A stretch of 64,000 bases of DNA from the NCBI GenBank assembly GCA_964578625.1, contig CAZODQ010000003.1, positions 1-64,000 on the forward strand, in the 5' to 3' direction. Of this stretch, positions 55,001 to 63,597 are shown piece after piece. The position numbers and the translations under genes were made by a program. Position 1 is the first letter of the stretch. Each line of letters opens with the position of its first letter. The notes under the pieces are model-generated. The model made no database searches. It worked only from the letters and a program-made list of their open reading frames with translations, and was not told the DNA's origin. This stretch comes from CAZBSE01 sp964578625 (GTDB lineage Bacteria > Actinomycetota > Humimicrobiia > Humimicrobiales > Humimicrobiaceae).

Positions 55001-56137
55001 TCAATCTATTATATCAATCTTGGTACCTTCTCTGAATGGTTTTTCTTCTCCTCTGTTGACAGCTTCCTGGGCTTTTGACCTATATTCCTGGGCCAGAAGA
55101 TGCCTTTGATTCAGATTAAGCACTGCATTAAAATGTTTTATGGCTTCGGAATAGAATCCCAGTCTATACATGACCAGACCGAGCCTGAATTCATCGTCAA
55201 CGGTTCCTAGCTTATTGGTAACACCGTTTCTGTTTAAAATTTCTATTATATCATTACTGGGCCTTAAATAATTGTTAGTTACATCAGTTCCCATTGTCAG
55301 TATCCCGATCACCTGACCATTTTCATCTAGTACCGGTCCTCCACTGTTTCCCTCTCTTGCATCACCTTGGATCTGAAGTACTTCTGTACCGGCAAGCATT
55401 AGTTTACTACTTATACTGCCATTGGTTACAGTTGGATTCATTACATTTTCCTGGCCAATTTCAGAAGTCCATGGATACCCTACAATGGTAAGACTATCCT
55501 GTATTTCGAGCATTGAAGAATCTCCTATAATCACACTTGAAAGTGCTCTTCCTATCTGAGGCTGTATCTTTAAAAGAGCAATATCCCTCTGATCCCAGCC
55601 GCTGTAATCCAATACCTCTGCTCTTATAAAAGTTTCCTGACTGGCCGGGTCATCAGGTATTCCTGCACCGGCTGTATTAAACTGTGCATAGACTTCCCTG
55701 TCATACGGGCCGCCCTGATATCCTTCAACCTTTATGTTTTCATAAGCCCAGTTCCAGTCTTCATCCGTCCATAAGCTGAGGTCATAATTATTTGTTAGAT
55801 ACGCATATATCAGATCATATTTAAAGTCAGCTTCGCTGATCTCTACCAAATGACCTGCTGTTATTATATGGCCTGTATCAGGATTGACACAGAATCCGGT
55901 CGCAACAAAAGCCCAGTAATAAGGATCACTCCATAGATTTTCCCATGGATCAAGAACATATCCCCAGAAATAGGTTGTTATAAAACACACGGAAGGCTGC
56001 ATTAAAATGACATCATCCTGATTGGTAAGTTCATATGATAACGTTCTGGTGCACCCCAGGCCTGCGAAACTTAGGACAAAAACTACAATTAGACAGGATA
56101 TGAGCAGTTTAAAAATCTTTTTTACCATTTCCATCAC
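55001..56137 (-). CDS. Exported trypsin-like serine protease lipoprotein
   Basis: A 378-aa protein with a signal sequence and lipobox (SFAGLGC, Cys29). The trypsin-like domain has a full catalytic triad: H96 in TAGHLVE, D185 in RDIALLKI and S265 in GNSGGP. Unlike HtrA/DegP it has no PDZ domain; the C-terminus (about 315-365) contains one TPR-like helical pair (RLGFYSEAIKHFNAVLNLN). It is a stand-alone transcription unit with its own terminator. Predicted to be anchored on the outer face of the cytoplasmic membrane; substrate unknown. Confidence 0.85.
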   Translation of the reverse strand: MMEMVKKIFKLLISCLIVVFVLSFAGLGCTRTLSYELTNQDDVILMQPSVCFITTYFWGYVLDPWENLWSDPYYWAFVATGFCVNPDTGHIITAGHLVEISEADFKYDLIYAYLTNNYDLSLWTDEDWNWAYENIKVEGYQGGPYDREVYAQFNTAGAGIPDDPASQETFIRAEVLDYSGWDQRDIALLKIQPQIGRALSSVIIGDSSMLEIQDSLTIVGYPWTSEIGQENVMNPTVTNGSISSKLMLAGTEVLQIQGDAREGNSGGPVLDENGQVIGILTMGTDVTNNYLRPSNDIIEILNRNGVTNKLGTVDDEFRLGLVMYRLGFYSEAIKHFNAVLNLNQRHLLAQEYRSKAQEAVNRGEEKPFREGTKIDIID

Positions 56138-56306
56138 ACCCTTTATTAAAAATTACAATACTAAACACATATATTAATTATTAATTATCAATTATATTTT
56201 CTTTTTCCTTTATAGTCAATAAATATATTAAATTACTATTATATTTTTAATTAAACTTTATATAAAAAATTATTATAAATAATTATATAAAAAATAGTAC
56301 AAAAAA

Positions 56307-57428
56307 TTACATGTCATTCAAAACCTTTTCGTAATATCTTAAATACTTTGGCACTATCAACCTTCCGTCAAAAAGCTCTGCCCTTTTTCTTGCTTCATTA
56401 CCCATTTTGATTCTAACATCATCACTGCTCAATATCTTAACCGCAGATTCAATCATAGAATCAATATCCCCCGGATCAAAAATAAATCCAGACTTCCCGT
56501 GTTCAACTACTTCTTTAAGTCCTCCAATGCTTGTCCCGATTACAGGAACTTCACAGCTTAATGCCTCCAGAGCTGAAAGCCCGAAACCCTCACTCTTTGA
56601 AGGAAGCATATATAGATCACTTATGTTAAGAAGTGGTATGATATTATCCTGTATACCCATAAATATTACTTTATCTTTCAGGTTCAATTTACTTACCATA
56701 TTTCTTATATTACATATATCCGGGCCATCTCCTACAAGTATTAATTTGCTTTTTACTTCTCTACTGACCGAGCGAAATACTTTTATTATTTTACTTATAT
56801 TTTTTACCGGCCTGAAATTGGAAATATGCATAATGACTTTATCATCCTTATCAATAAAATCCATATTCATCCTGTTCTTATCAGTCCTCTTATACCTTTC
56901 AGTATCTATAAAATTATAGATCACTTCCATCTCTTTGTTTATTTTAAAAGTTTTTTCCGTAGTCTCCTTAAGATAATGTGAAACACAGGTTACGCCGTCA
57001 CTTTTTTCTATACTAAATTTCGTTATCCTGTAGAAAGACCTGTGTATCCCCACCAGAGTAATATCAGTGCCATGAAGAGTAGTTACAAACTTTACTTGAC
57101 TCTTACCTACTATTTTTTTTGCCAAGTATGCTGAAGTCGCATGAGGCATTGCGTAATGCACATGAAGGATATCTAGATTCTCCGATTCTATGACTTCAGC
57201 CATTTTAGCACTCAGAGACAAGCTGTATGGAGGATATTTAAATAAAGAGTATTGCAGCATTTCCACTTCGTGGAAAAAGATATTTCTGTTAAATCTGCTC
57301 AACCTGAAAGGAAGCCCATAACTAATAAAATGTACACTATGGCCAGTTTTTGCAAGCTCTATGCCCAGTTCTGTAGCCACGACCCCACTGCCGCCATAGG
57401 TAGGATAACAGGTTATTCCTATATTCAT
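56307..57428 (-). CDS. bshA: N-acetyl-alpha-D-glucosaminyl L-malate synthase
   Basis: A 373-aa GT4 glycosyltransferase that joins GlcNAc from UDP-GlcNAc to L-malate, the first step of bacillithiol synthesis. The N-terminus MNIGITCYPTYGGSGVVATE is the BshA signature, with HVHYAMPHATSAYLA and the C-terminal E-x7-E region SEGFGLSALEALSCEVPVIG. It is the last gene of bshC-bshB-bshA, 42 bp after bshB. Confidence 0.95.
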   Translation of the reverse strand: MNIGITCYPTYGGSGVVATELGIELAKTGHSVHFISYGLPFRLSRFNRNIFFHEVEMLQYSLFKYPPYSLSLSAKMAEVIESENLDILHVHYAMPHATSAYLAKKIVGKSQVKFVTTLHGTDITLVGIHRSFYRITKFSIEKSDGVTCVSHYLKETTEKTFKINKEMEVIYNFIDTERYKRTDKNRMNMDFIDKDDKVIMHISNFRPVKNISKIIKVFRSVSREVKSKLILVGDGPDICNIRNMVSKLNLKDKVIFMGIQDNIIPLLNISDLYMLPSKSEGFGLSALEALSCEVPVIGTSIGGLKEVVEHGKSGFIFDPGDIDSMIESAVKILSSDDVRIKMGNEARKRAELFDGRLIVPKYLRYYEKVLNDM

Positions 57429-57470
57429 AACATCAATCTACAGATTAATAAGTTTAATAAATCCCTGAAA

Positions 57471-58196
57471 TTACCTCATATACTTAAAAAGTTCCAGCGG
57501 GTCCTCGACCTTTATATCAAACTCTATATGATAAGGTTCTCCGTATTCTGACCTCACCTTTAATCCTAAGCACTTATGCCTGCTGTTTATTACATCAAAA
57601 AAATATTTTGAAGCTATGTAAGTCGTCATTTTTCTCCCGGTACCTGTGTAGAACTGGGACTTGTAGGCAGCTACTGCTTCTAATTTCTTTTTATAATACC
57701 TGCTTATATCAACTATAAAACTCGGCCTGAACTCGTAATGAAGCATATAACTCATTATCACATACGGCCTGTGGTGTCCAAACTCAGTTTTAAATTTTTT
57801 AAGTCCTGAGATAAAGATGGCATCTTTCAGCAGCTTATAAGCGTTTTCATGGTCTGGATGCCTGTCAAACTTGAAAGGTATCAGAGTAAGCCGAGGCATA
57901 TATTTTCTTACAGCATTTATTACTTTCAACCTGCTGTCAAAGTCATTTTTTATATTACCGTCTTCAAGTCCAAGGTTCTCACGGACATCTAATCCAAGTA
58001 TTTTTGATGCTTTCGCAGTTTCTTTTCTTCTGGTCTCCGGATCACCATTGGTAGACAGCTCGGCTCTACTGAGATCTACTATTCCTGTACTGTATCCTTT
58101 ATCTTTTAACTTCAGCAGAAGCCCCCCGCAGCCCATTTCTGCATCATCCGGATGCGGACTGAAGGCAAGGACATCTATTTTACTTGCTTTAATCAT
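57471..58196 (-). CDS. bshB1: Bacillithiol biosynthesis deacetylase
   Basis: A 241-aa zinc-dependent LmbE/PIG-L family deacetylase that removes acetate from GlcNAc-malate. The metal/active site is AFSPHPDDAEMGCGG with the later His in FDRHPDH. RAELSTNGDPETRRKE is typical of BshB1. It lies between bshC (9 bp) and bshA. Confidence 0.94.
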   Translation of the reverse strand: MIKASKIDVLAFSPHPDDAEMGCGGLLLKLKDKGYSTGIVDLSRAELSTNGDPETRRKETAKASKILGLDVRENLGLEDGNIKNDFDSRLKVINAVRKYMPRLTLIPFKFDRHPDHENAYKLLKDAIFISGLKKFKTEFGHHRPYVIMSYMLHYEFRPSFIVDISRYYKKKLEAVAAYKSQFYTGTGRKMTTYIASKYFFDVINSRHKCLGLKVRSEYGEPYHIEFDIKVEDPLELFKYMR

Positions 58197-58205
58197 ATTT
58201 CTACA

Positions 58206-59870
58206 CTAATCGATCTTTAAAAACTTATGCGAAAAATCCATTGGTTTTACTGCATTATACAATTCATTTATAAAATTAAAACTATATTTATTCAAATAAC
58301 TTATTATATTAATTTCACGTTCCTGTAAATTACCGTTTGGAAAAATGTTTGAATAGATTTTATCAATACTTTTAACTATGAATTCATTTTGTCTCTTGTA
58401 TTCGGAATACAGCTTTTTGTTTAAAACTTTTATTTCTTTTTTAATATTCCTCTTAATTCTATCAAAAGAACTTGAAATATTCATTCTATAATCTGAAATA
58501 CTTTCCTCAAACCCTTTAAGCTTTTTCTGTATATCATTTTCAAAATCCGTTATTAACTTAGTTACATCAATTTTTAAATTTCTTTCAATTACTTTTTTTA
58601 TAATCTCTTCTTTGTTCAACTCCAGCTCCGAATTCTTTATTTCTAATCCTTCAATCAATTTTTCTATCTTTTTTTCAATTACAGTCGCCGAAAATCTTGG
58701 ATAAATGATCGGCATTTTTACGGCAGCCAAGTCGTAAACAGGTTTTAACTGTGCAAAATAGCTTACTTCACCAGGGCCGCAAACAGAACATAATACCGGT
58801 AAAAATCTGTCCTGAAACAGTGGTCTCAATACTACGTTCAGACTGATATCATTATGATTTTTTTTGATTAAGTCCCATAATTCTTTTTCACTGTATTTAT
58901 TATTTGAAACACTGAACAGGCCATTACTGTCCGAATGAATCTTCGCCCTGATGTTTCTTGATTTAATGAAAAAATTAAGTGTACCAGGCACTAGATTAAG
59001 CTGATTATGATAACCCTTACCGCTGAGTCTTTTATCTGACAATACTATCAAATCCATTATCTTGTCATGGTTCTCCATATCAAAATGCAATAGATCCAAA
59101 GAAAGTTTTTTCAGCTCCGGGCTCGCAGGATCAATTATAACTATACCGTTACTTGAAAACATTCCGGCAACTATAGACGAAAAAAAAGAAGAAATATTTA
59201 TTTTTCCTTTAGGATTGGAACAATTTTTTACAGTACTGGAAAGAGTGCTTTTATATAAATCCATTACTTCAGTCGTGAAATTTGTGGGACGAAGAAAGCC
59301 TTCCACCTTTTCTATTACCTTTTCAATTTTGCCATCATCAAGATAGATATCCGAATACCTGGTCCTTATATCAAAATCCGATAGATCCAATTTAATATTT
59401 GTAATCTCACTATTTATTATATTCAAATTATCTACCTGACTGAAATTATTATCATCCGATGCATTCCAGAAACAGGGTATTACAGGGACATTTAATTTTT
59501 TTTCAAAATAACTGCTTAATTTTAATACATTAAGTATTTTAAATATTATAAATATTGGTCCTGTCAGAAATCCAGGTTGCTGCCCGCCTATGACTGCCAG
59601 TGAATTTTCACTTCTAAGTTTTTCTATATTCTCTATAGTTTTTTTACCACAGCCAATATTTTTATTGTAACTTTTTAAAACATCATAGATTTTTACCCTG
59701 TTTTTTTTATCATAGCCTTTCTTGATATCAAGAACTCTTTTTCTGTAATGTTTGATGTTTCTGTAATCATATTCATAGAACTCTCTTACATTCTTAAAAT
59801 TAAAAATGTAATCCCTGAACAGATTATTATAGTAAAATCCTTTGATGCTTATTCCTTCTGATGAAATCAT
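58206..59870 (-). CDS. bshC: Bacillithiol biosynthesis cysteine-adding enzyme
   Basis: A 554-aa BshC (YllA) protein, predicted to ligate cysteine to GlcN-malate to finish bacillithiol. It has the family segment VIGGQQPGFLTGPIFIIFK and VPVIPCFWNASDDNNFSQVD, with a long helical/coiled region near residues 395-500. Its presence completes the bshA-bshB-bshC set. It is divergent from mnmA. Confidence 0.93.
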   Translation of the reverse strand: MISSEGISIKGFYYNNLFRDYIFNFKNVREFYEYDYRNIKHYRKRVLDIKKGYDKKNRVKIYDVLKSYNKNIGCGKKTIENIEKLRSENSLAVIGGQQPGFLTGPIFIIFKILNVLKLSSYFEKKLNVPVIPCFWNASDDNNFSQVDNLNIINSEITNIKLDLSDFDIRTRYSDIYLDDGKIEKVIEKVEGFLRPTNFTTEVMDLYKSTLSSTVKNCSNPKGKINISSFFSSIVAGMFSSNGIVIIDPASPELKKLSLDLLHFDMENHDKIMDLIVLSDKRLSGKGYHNQLNLVPGTLNFFIKSRNIRAKIHSDSNGLFSVSNNKYSEKELWDLIKKNHNDISLNVVLRPLFQDRFLPVLCSVCGPGEVSYFAQLKPVYDLAAVKMPIIYPRFSATVIEKKIEKLIEGLEIKNSELELNKEEIIKKVIERNLKIDVTKLITDFENDIQKKLKGFEESISDYRMNISSSFDRIKRNIKKEIKVLNKKLYSEYKRQNEFIVKSIDKIYSNIFPNGNLQEREINIISYLNKYSFNFINELYNAVKPMDFSHKFLKID

Positions 59871-59905
59871 AAGAATATAAATATTTATGAATAAAAACTA
59901 AACTG

Positions 59906-59911
59906 TATAAT
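59906..59911 (+). promoter_or_regulatory. Possible -10 element of mnmA
   Basis: TATAAT stands 48 bp before the mnmA start, with TTTATG 16 nt upstream as a weak -35. The 88-bp spacer to bshC is otherwise AT-rich without clear structure. Confidence 0.35.
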
Positions 59912-59958
59912 ATTTTACATAATATCATATAATTATCCAGGTAAAACAAGTATCCATT

Positions 59959-61428
59959 ATGATAGATTCAAACTCTAATTTTACTCTGCATTTAAAAAAG
60001 CCGCAGAATGCGGGTGAAATATCCAGCCCTGATGCAACAGGCATCTTCAGCAGCAATACATGCAGAAATCAAATAAAATTAACCGCAAAAATAAATAAAA
60101 ACGTAATAAGCAATATAAGATTTAAAACATCCGGCTGCAGCTATACAATTGCAGCATTAAGCTGTCTTACAGTTCTAGTTAAAAATAAAGATATTTTTAA
60201 ATCCGCTCTTTTAACTGAAAAAGAACTCGAAAAGCAACTTGGGAAATTCCCAGGAGAAAAAAAATATGTCATGGATATAACCATAAATACTCTGCAAAAT
60301 TTAATCAGTGACTATGTTTCTAAACCGCACTCTGAAAACATTTACAGAAGAAATGAAAGAATGGCAGCTGTTGCCATGAGTGGGGGTATTGACAGCTCCA
60401 TGGCTGCTAAGATTTTAAAAGACAAAGGCTGGGAGGTGGTAGGGGTCACAATGAAATTCCTTCCGGATGGTTTTAATTGGAAAGATGCTGCTAAGACATG
60501 CTGCTCGCCAAAAGACATTGAATCTGCAAGAAAAGTATGCCTTAAACTTGGCATTCCCCATATTGTAATAGATATTTCAAAGCCATTTGAAGAAAAAATA
60601 ATCAATCCCTTCTGTCTTGAATATCAGCATGGTCATACTCCCAACCCTTGTGTTGATTGCAATAAATACATCAAATTTGGGTCACTCTTAGAAAAAATAA
60701 AAATCCTTGGTGCCGGCTTTATTGCTACAGGCCACTACTGCAGTATCGAAAAATCACCAGATACAGGTTTATTTGAAGTCAAAAAAGGAACTGATAAAAA
60801 TAAGGATCAGAGTTACGTATTCTGGAGACTCAACCAGGCACAACTCTCACAAATCAAGACTCCTCTGGGAAAGCTGTCAAAAGAAAGCATTAAAAAAAAA
60901 TCACACAAAATATTTCCGTTTTTAAGAAAGAAAAGGGAAAGCCAGGATATATGCTTCATACCGGGTAATAACTATCATTCCTTCTTAAAACTGAAGCTTA
61001 AAAATATAAAAAAAGGAAATATTACAGACACCACAGGCAACACAATAGGAGAACATAAAGGATACCCTTTTTATACTATCGGCCAGAGAAAAGGTCTTGG
61101 TATAAGTCATTCGAAGCCGTTGTATGTTAAAGAAATAATACCTGAAAAAAATCTTTTAGTAGTGGGGGAGGAAAAAGATATTAAACTAAAATCATTAAAA
61201 ATTAAAGATACGAATTTTATTGCCGGCAATTCTCCAGATAAAAGATTTAATGCTATGGTCAAGATAAGATATAATTTCAGTGAAACACCGGCAGAAATTA
61301 TAATAAACAGTAATAAAACAGCTGATATTGTGTTCAGCAGACCCCAGAAAGCCATCACTCCCGGACAGTCAGCAGTCTTTTATATCGGCAGTACTCTTAT
61401 CGGAGGAGGAATAATAATAAAATCTTAA
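59959..61428 (+). CDS. mnmA: tRNA-specific 2-thiouridylase MnmA fused to an IscU/NifU-like N-terminal domain
   Basis: A 489-aa fusion. Residues 1 to about 125 resemble IscU/NifU-N: KKPQNAG, C35 in SNTCRNQIKL and C60 in RFKTSGCSYTIAA. The Asp after the first Cys and the third scaffold Cys (HC pair) are missing (KKYVMDITIN), so cluster assembly is probably altered. From residue 135 a complete MnmA follows with the PP-loop AMSGGIDSSMAAK, the catalytic Cys region NPCVDCNKYIKFG (C231/C234) and C332 in ESQDICFIPG. MnmA thiolates U34 of Lys, Glu and Gln tRNAs. The N-domain may pass sulfur or a cluster to MnmA. No clear ribosome site. Confidence 0.9.
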   Translation: MIDSNSNFTLHLKKPQNAGEISSPDATGIFSSNTCRNQIKLTAKINKNVISNIRFKTSGCSYTIAALSCLTVLVKNKDIFKSALLTEKELEKQLGKFPGEKKYVMDITINTLQNLISDYVSKPHSENIYRRNERMAAVAMSGGIDSSMAAKILKDKGWEVVGVTMKFLPDGFNWKDAAKTCCSPKDIESARKVCLKLGIPHIVIDISKPFEEKIINPFCLEYQHGHTPNPCVDCNKYIKFGSLLEKIKILGAGFIATGHYCSIEKSPDTGLFEVKKGTDKNKDQSYVFWRLNQAQLSQIKTPLGKLSKESIKKKSHKIFPFLRKKRESQDICFIPGNNYHSFLKLKLKNIKKGNITDTTGNTIGEHKGYPFYTIGQRKGLGISHSKPLYVKEIIPEKNLLVVGEEKDIKLKSLKIKDTNFIAGNSPDKRFNAMVKIRYNFSETPAEIIINSNKTADIVFSRPQKAITPGQSAVFYIGSTLIGGGIIIKS

Positions 61429-61700
61429 TCTTCTATTCCCCAGAACTCCTCTGCTTCTTCTTCCATTTTTGTCAACCGGTCATAATAATCTGGAAATTCA
61501 TTTAAATGAGCCAGAGCAATCTTACCTGTGATCAAAGGGTCGTCATCCGAAACATTTGTATCAGGATCAACTTTTCCGTGCTCCAGCTCAACATCCATTC
61601 CTACTCTGAATTGCTCCACATCAAATTTTGACCAGTCAATTCCAAGCTTTTCTCCTATTTTTAATGCTTCTTCTGCAGTAAAGTGTTTTTTTATTGTCAT
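61425..61700 (-). CDS. DUF5661 family protein
   Basis: A protein of about 91 aa with the conserved start FTAEEALKIGEKLGIDWSKFD and the VGMDVELEHG segment followed by ALAHLNEFPDYYDRL of DUF5661. Its role is unknown. The ATG at 61700 is 7 nt from AAGGAAGG and is preferred to the TTG at 61706. It converges on mnmA and overlaps its stop codon by 3 bases. Confidence 0.82.
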   Translation of the reverse strand: MTIKKHFTAEEALKIGEKLGIDWSKFDVEQFRVGMDVELEHGKVDPDTNVSDDDPLITGKIALAHLNEFPDYYDRLTKMEEEAEEFWGIED

Positions 61701-61826
61701 TTTCAACCCTTCCTTTCTCCGTCACTAATTATAGAAATAAATTATATAATAATTAAAAAATAGTGGAAATACTATAATTAAGGCACGGGATTTTTTAAAA
61801 ATTAGATAAAAACACCCAAATCGCTA

Positions 61827-61855
61827 TTGACATAATTACTAGCATTTGTTATATT
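61827..61855 (+). promoter_or_regulatory. Consensus sigma-70-type promoter of an orphan RNA
   Basis: TTGACA (61827-61832) is exactly 17 nt from TATATT (61850-61855). It is the best promoter match I saw in the window. Transcription should begin near 61861-61863, at the 5' strand of the RNA structure. Confidence 0.75.
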
Positions 61856-61860
61856 AATAA

Positions 61861-62030
61861 CACCTTAGAACAGGAGGTAACTTTTAGAAGGAGCTGAAAT
61901 TTACAAACGAAAGAATGTAAAAAGTAAGTGATTTCAAAAAAGACCTGAGAAAAGTTCTAGGGAAGTCACCCCAAGCTGTTGAGTAACCTACGGTGTGAAC
62001 TATGGCAAAAGATAACTTGGGGTTTCTCTT
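61861..62030 (+). ncRNA. Unassigned structured RNA (riboswitch-like leader or small RNA)
   Basis: A region of about 170 nt between a consensus promoter and a strong terminator. CACCtTAG (61861-61868) pairs with CTAcGGTG (61988-61995), and AACAG (61869-61873) with CTGTT (61976-61980). Inside, TGAAAT/ATTTCA and TTACA/TGTAA close a stem near 61895-61935 around the loop AACGAAAGAA. The downstream arms lie inside the terminator hairpin loop, so the two folds could compete or form a pseudoknot. The layout recalls a riboswitch; a few strings resemble ydaO-type aptamers but key motifs are absent. I recognise no class. Confidence 0.6.
61969..62030 (+). terminator. Intrinsic terminator of the orphan RNA
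   Basis: CCCCAAG (61969-61975) pairs with CTTGGGG (62016-62022), followed by TTTCTCTTTG. The stem has a loop of about 40 nt which contains the sequences that pair with the RNA 5' end. Confidence 0.7.
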
Positions 62031-62269
62031 TGCCTTATTTTAACCTCTCAATTTTAACAAAATAATATATAACTTCATTCTATTCATTTATAGCTATTTT
62101 CATTAATAACTACTATACATGTAAATTACCTGCATCCTAAAATTCTTGATTAGTTTAAATCTTATTTAAAATCATATATTAACAAACAAGATGATATTAA
62201 ACAGCCAATTGCAAAATAAATTCAAAATAAGTACAATATTAAAAATTAAAATTTAATAAAGAGGATATT
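62031..62269. other. AT-rich spacer between the orphan RNA and ilvE
   Basis: About 239 bp without a credible gene. It holds the AGAGGA ribosome site of ilvE. I could not place a confident promoter, so ilvE may depend on readthrough from the orphan RNA or on an unrecognised promoter here. Confidence 0.5.
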
Positions 62270-63190
62270 ATGGTTAATCCCAGATACGCTTTTTTTGAGG
62301 GGAAAATAGTTCCGATTGAAAAGGCAAAAATAGATATCAGGACTAATACACTGCAATACGGTACGGGCGTTTTTGAAGGAATCAGGAGTTATTGGAACGA
62401 AAATACAAAAACAAGTTATATTTTCAGAATGGAAGATCATTACAGGAGATTTATAGCAAATTCCAGGATATTGATGATAGAGATAAAATATTCCCTAAAA
62501 GAACTCTGTGATATAACAATTGAATTACTGAAAAAAGAAATGTATAAAGAAGACTGCTATATAAGACCTTTTGCTTATAACAGTGGATTAAATATAGGTC
62601 CTAAATTAATCGGAAACGAGCAAAATCTTTTCATATATTCCATACCTCTTGGAGATTATCTGGATACAAGTAAGCCCATAAGTGTCTGCATTTCATCATG
62701 GGAAAGGATCCCGGATAATTCCATACCTCCTCGTGTAAAAATATCTGGTTCCTATGTAAATGCTGCCCTGCAAAAAACAGAGGCACTGCTAAACGGCTTT
62801 GACGAAGCTCTGGTGTTGACAGGCAACGGAAAGCACATCAGTGAAGGAAGTGCCATGAATGTATTTATGGTCAAGGGAGATACTTTAATCACTCCTCCAG
62901 TAACTGATGATATACTGGAAGGAATCACCAGAGATACAATAATAAAACTAGCTTCAGAAAGTGAAGGTATCAAAGTTTTAGAGAGATCAATAGACAGAAC
63001 TGAACTATATACGGCAGATGAACTGTTCTTCTGTGGAACAGGAGCACAAATCTCTCCAATAGGATTCGTTGACAAACGTCCTATAGGAAACGGGAAAATG
63101 GGACCTGTAACAAAAAAATTTCAGGAGCTCTATTTTAAAATAGTAAAAAACAAGGTAAGTGAATATTCCTATTGGTGCAGTAAAGTTTAG
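62270..63190 (+). CDS. ilvE: Branched-chain amino acid aminotransferase
   Basis: A 306-aa fold-type IV PLP aminotransferase performing the last step in leucine, isoleucine and valine synthesis. It shows LQYGTGVFEGIRSYW, RMEDHYRRF, VKISGSYVNAALQKTEALLNG (Lys for PLP nearby, family position), the EGSAMNVFMVKGD segment and the FCGTGAQISPI phosphate loop. AGAGGA precedes the ATG. It is separated by about 7.7 kb from the ilv-leu cluster and on the opposite strand. Confidence 0.95.
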   Translation: MVNPRYAFFEGKIVPIEKAKIDIRTNTLQYGTGVFEGIRSYWNENTKTSYIFRMEDHYRRFIANSRILMIEIKYSLKELCDITIELLKKEMYKEDCYIRPFAYNSGLNIGPKLIGNEQNLFIYSIPLGDYLDTSKPISVCISSWERIPDNSIPPRVKISGSYVNAALQKTEALLNGFDEALVLTGNGKHISEGSAMNVFMVKGDTLITPPVTDDILEGITRDTIIKLASESEGIKVLERSIDRTELYTADELFFCGTGAQISPIGFVDKRPIGNGKMGPVTKKFQELYFKIVKNKVSEYSYWCSKV

Positions 63191-63219
63191 AATTTCTATT
63201 TTTTACCATATGGTACCAG

Positions 63220-63372
63220 CTATTTAGCATTGATCTGTCTTAATTCAATCAATATTTCTTTTAACAATGTCAACTGAAGTCTTCTGAAATCGATATCATT
63301 TGAAAGTTTCGCGCATTTTCTGGGATTACCTTCAGGAATATATCTATCAAGCTCTGATAATATATCTGTCAT
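63220..63372 (-). CDS. Small 50-aa protein of unknown function
   Basis: A 50-codon frame with a good ribosome site (AAAGGAAG, 7 nt before the ATG). The product, starting MTDILSELDRYIPEGN and ending LKEILIELRQINAK, is polar and charged with predicted helices at both ends and one Cys, and no membrane segment. I do not recognise a family. It converges on ilvE; a perfect palindrome (TACCATATGGTA, 63204-63215) lies between them. Confidence 0.6.
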   Translation of the reverse strand: MTDILSELDRYIPEGNPRKCAKLSNDIDFRRLQLTLLKEILIELRQINAK

Positions 63373-63453
63373 AATACTCTTCCTTTCTTACAAATTTAAC
63401 CAAAACATTTTTCTTAAAAAAATATACTATACATAGAAATGAATATTTTATTT

Positions 63454-63527
63454 TGGAGCGGGCTACGGGAGTCGGACCCGCCTCTTGAGCTTGGGAAGCT
63501 CATGTACTACCGATATACTAAGCCCGC
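63454..63527 (-). tRNA. tRNA-Gly (anticodon CCC)
   Basis: The reverse strand folds with acceptor GCGGGCT/AGCCCGC, discriminator U, encoded CCA (63454-63456), and anticodon stem TGAGC/GCTCA around TTCCCAA (anticodon CCC). The T-loop reads TCCGACT, so position 55 is C instead of the nearly universal U. The D-loop keeps GG. Confidence 0.93.
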
Positions 63528-63597
63528 TCTACAGGAATGAAAATACTTTTTAATATCATGTTAAAATCTAACATTGCCCTAAAAGGCTGCATTTATT

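Noticed and set aside
61861..61995. Match to a ydaO/c-di-AMP riboswitch
   Set aside because: ACAGGAG near the 5' end and TAACCTACGGTG near the 3' end recall the class, but the hallmark GGGGACC, GGGGTGAA and CCGTCAGCTAAC motifs are missing.
61861..62030. 6S RNA, SRP RNA, tmRNA or T-box identity for the orphan RNA
   Set aside because: The 5' and 3' ends do not pair as in 6S; no SRP GGAAG/GCAGCC domain, no tmRNA tRNA-like end, and no T-box GGTGGNACCGCG.
62002..62043. 13-codon ORF (ATG to TAA) inside the terminator of the orphan RNA
   Set aside because: It overlaps the terminator stem, lacks a ribosome site and is explained by the hairpin sequence.
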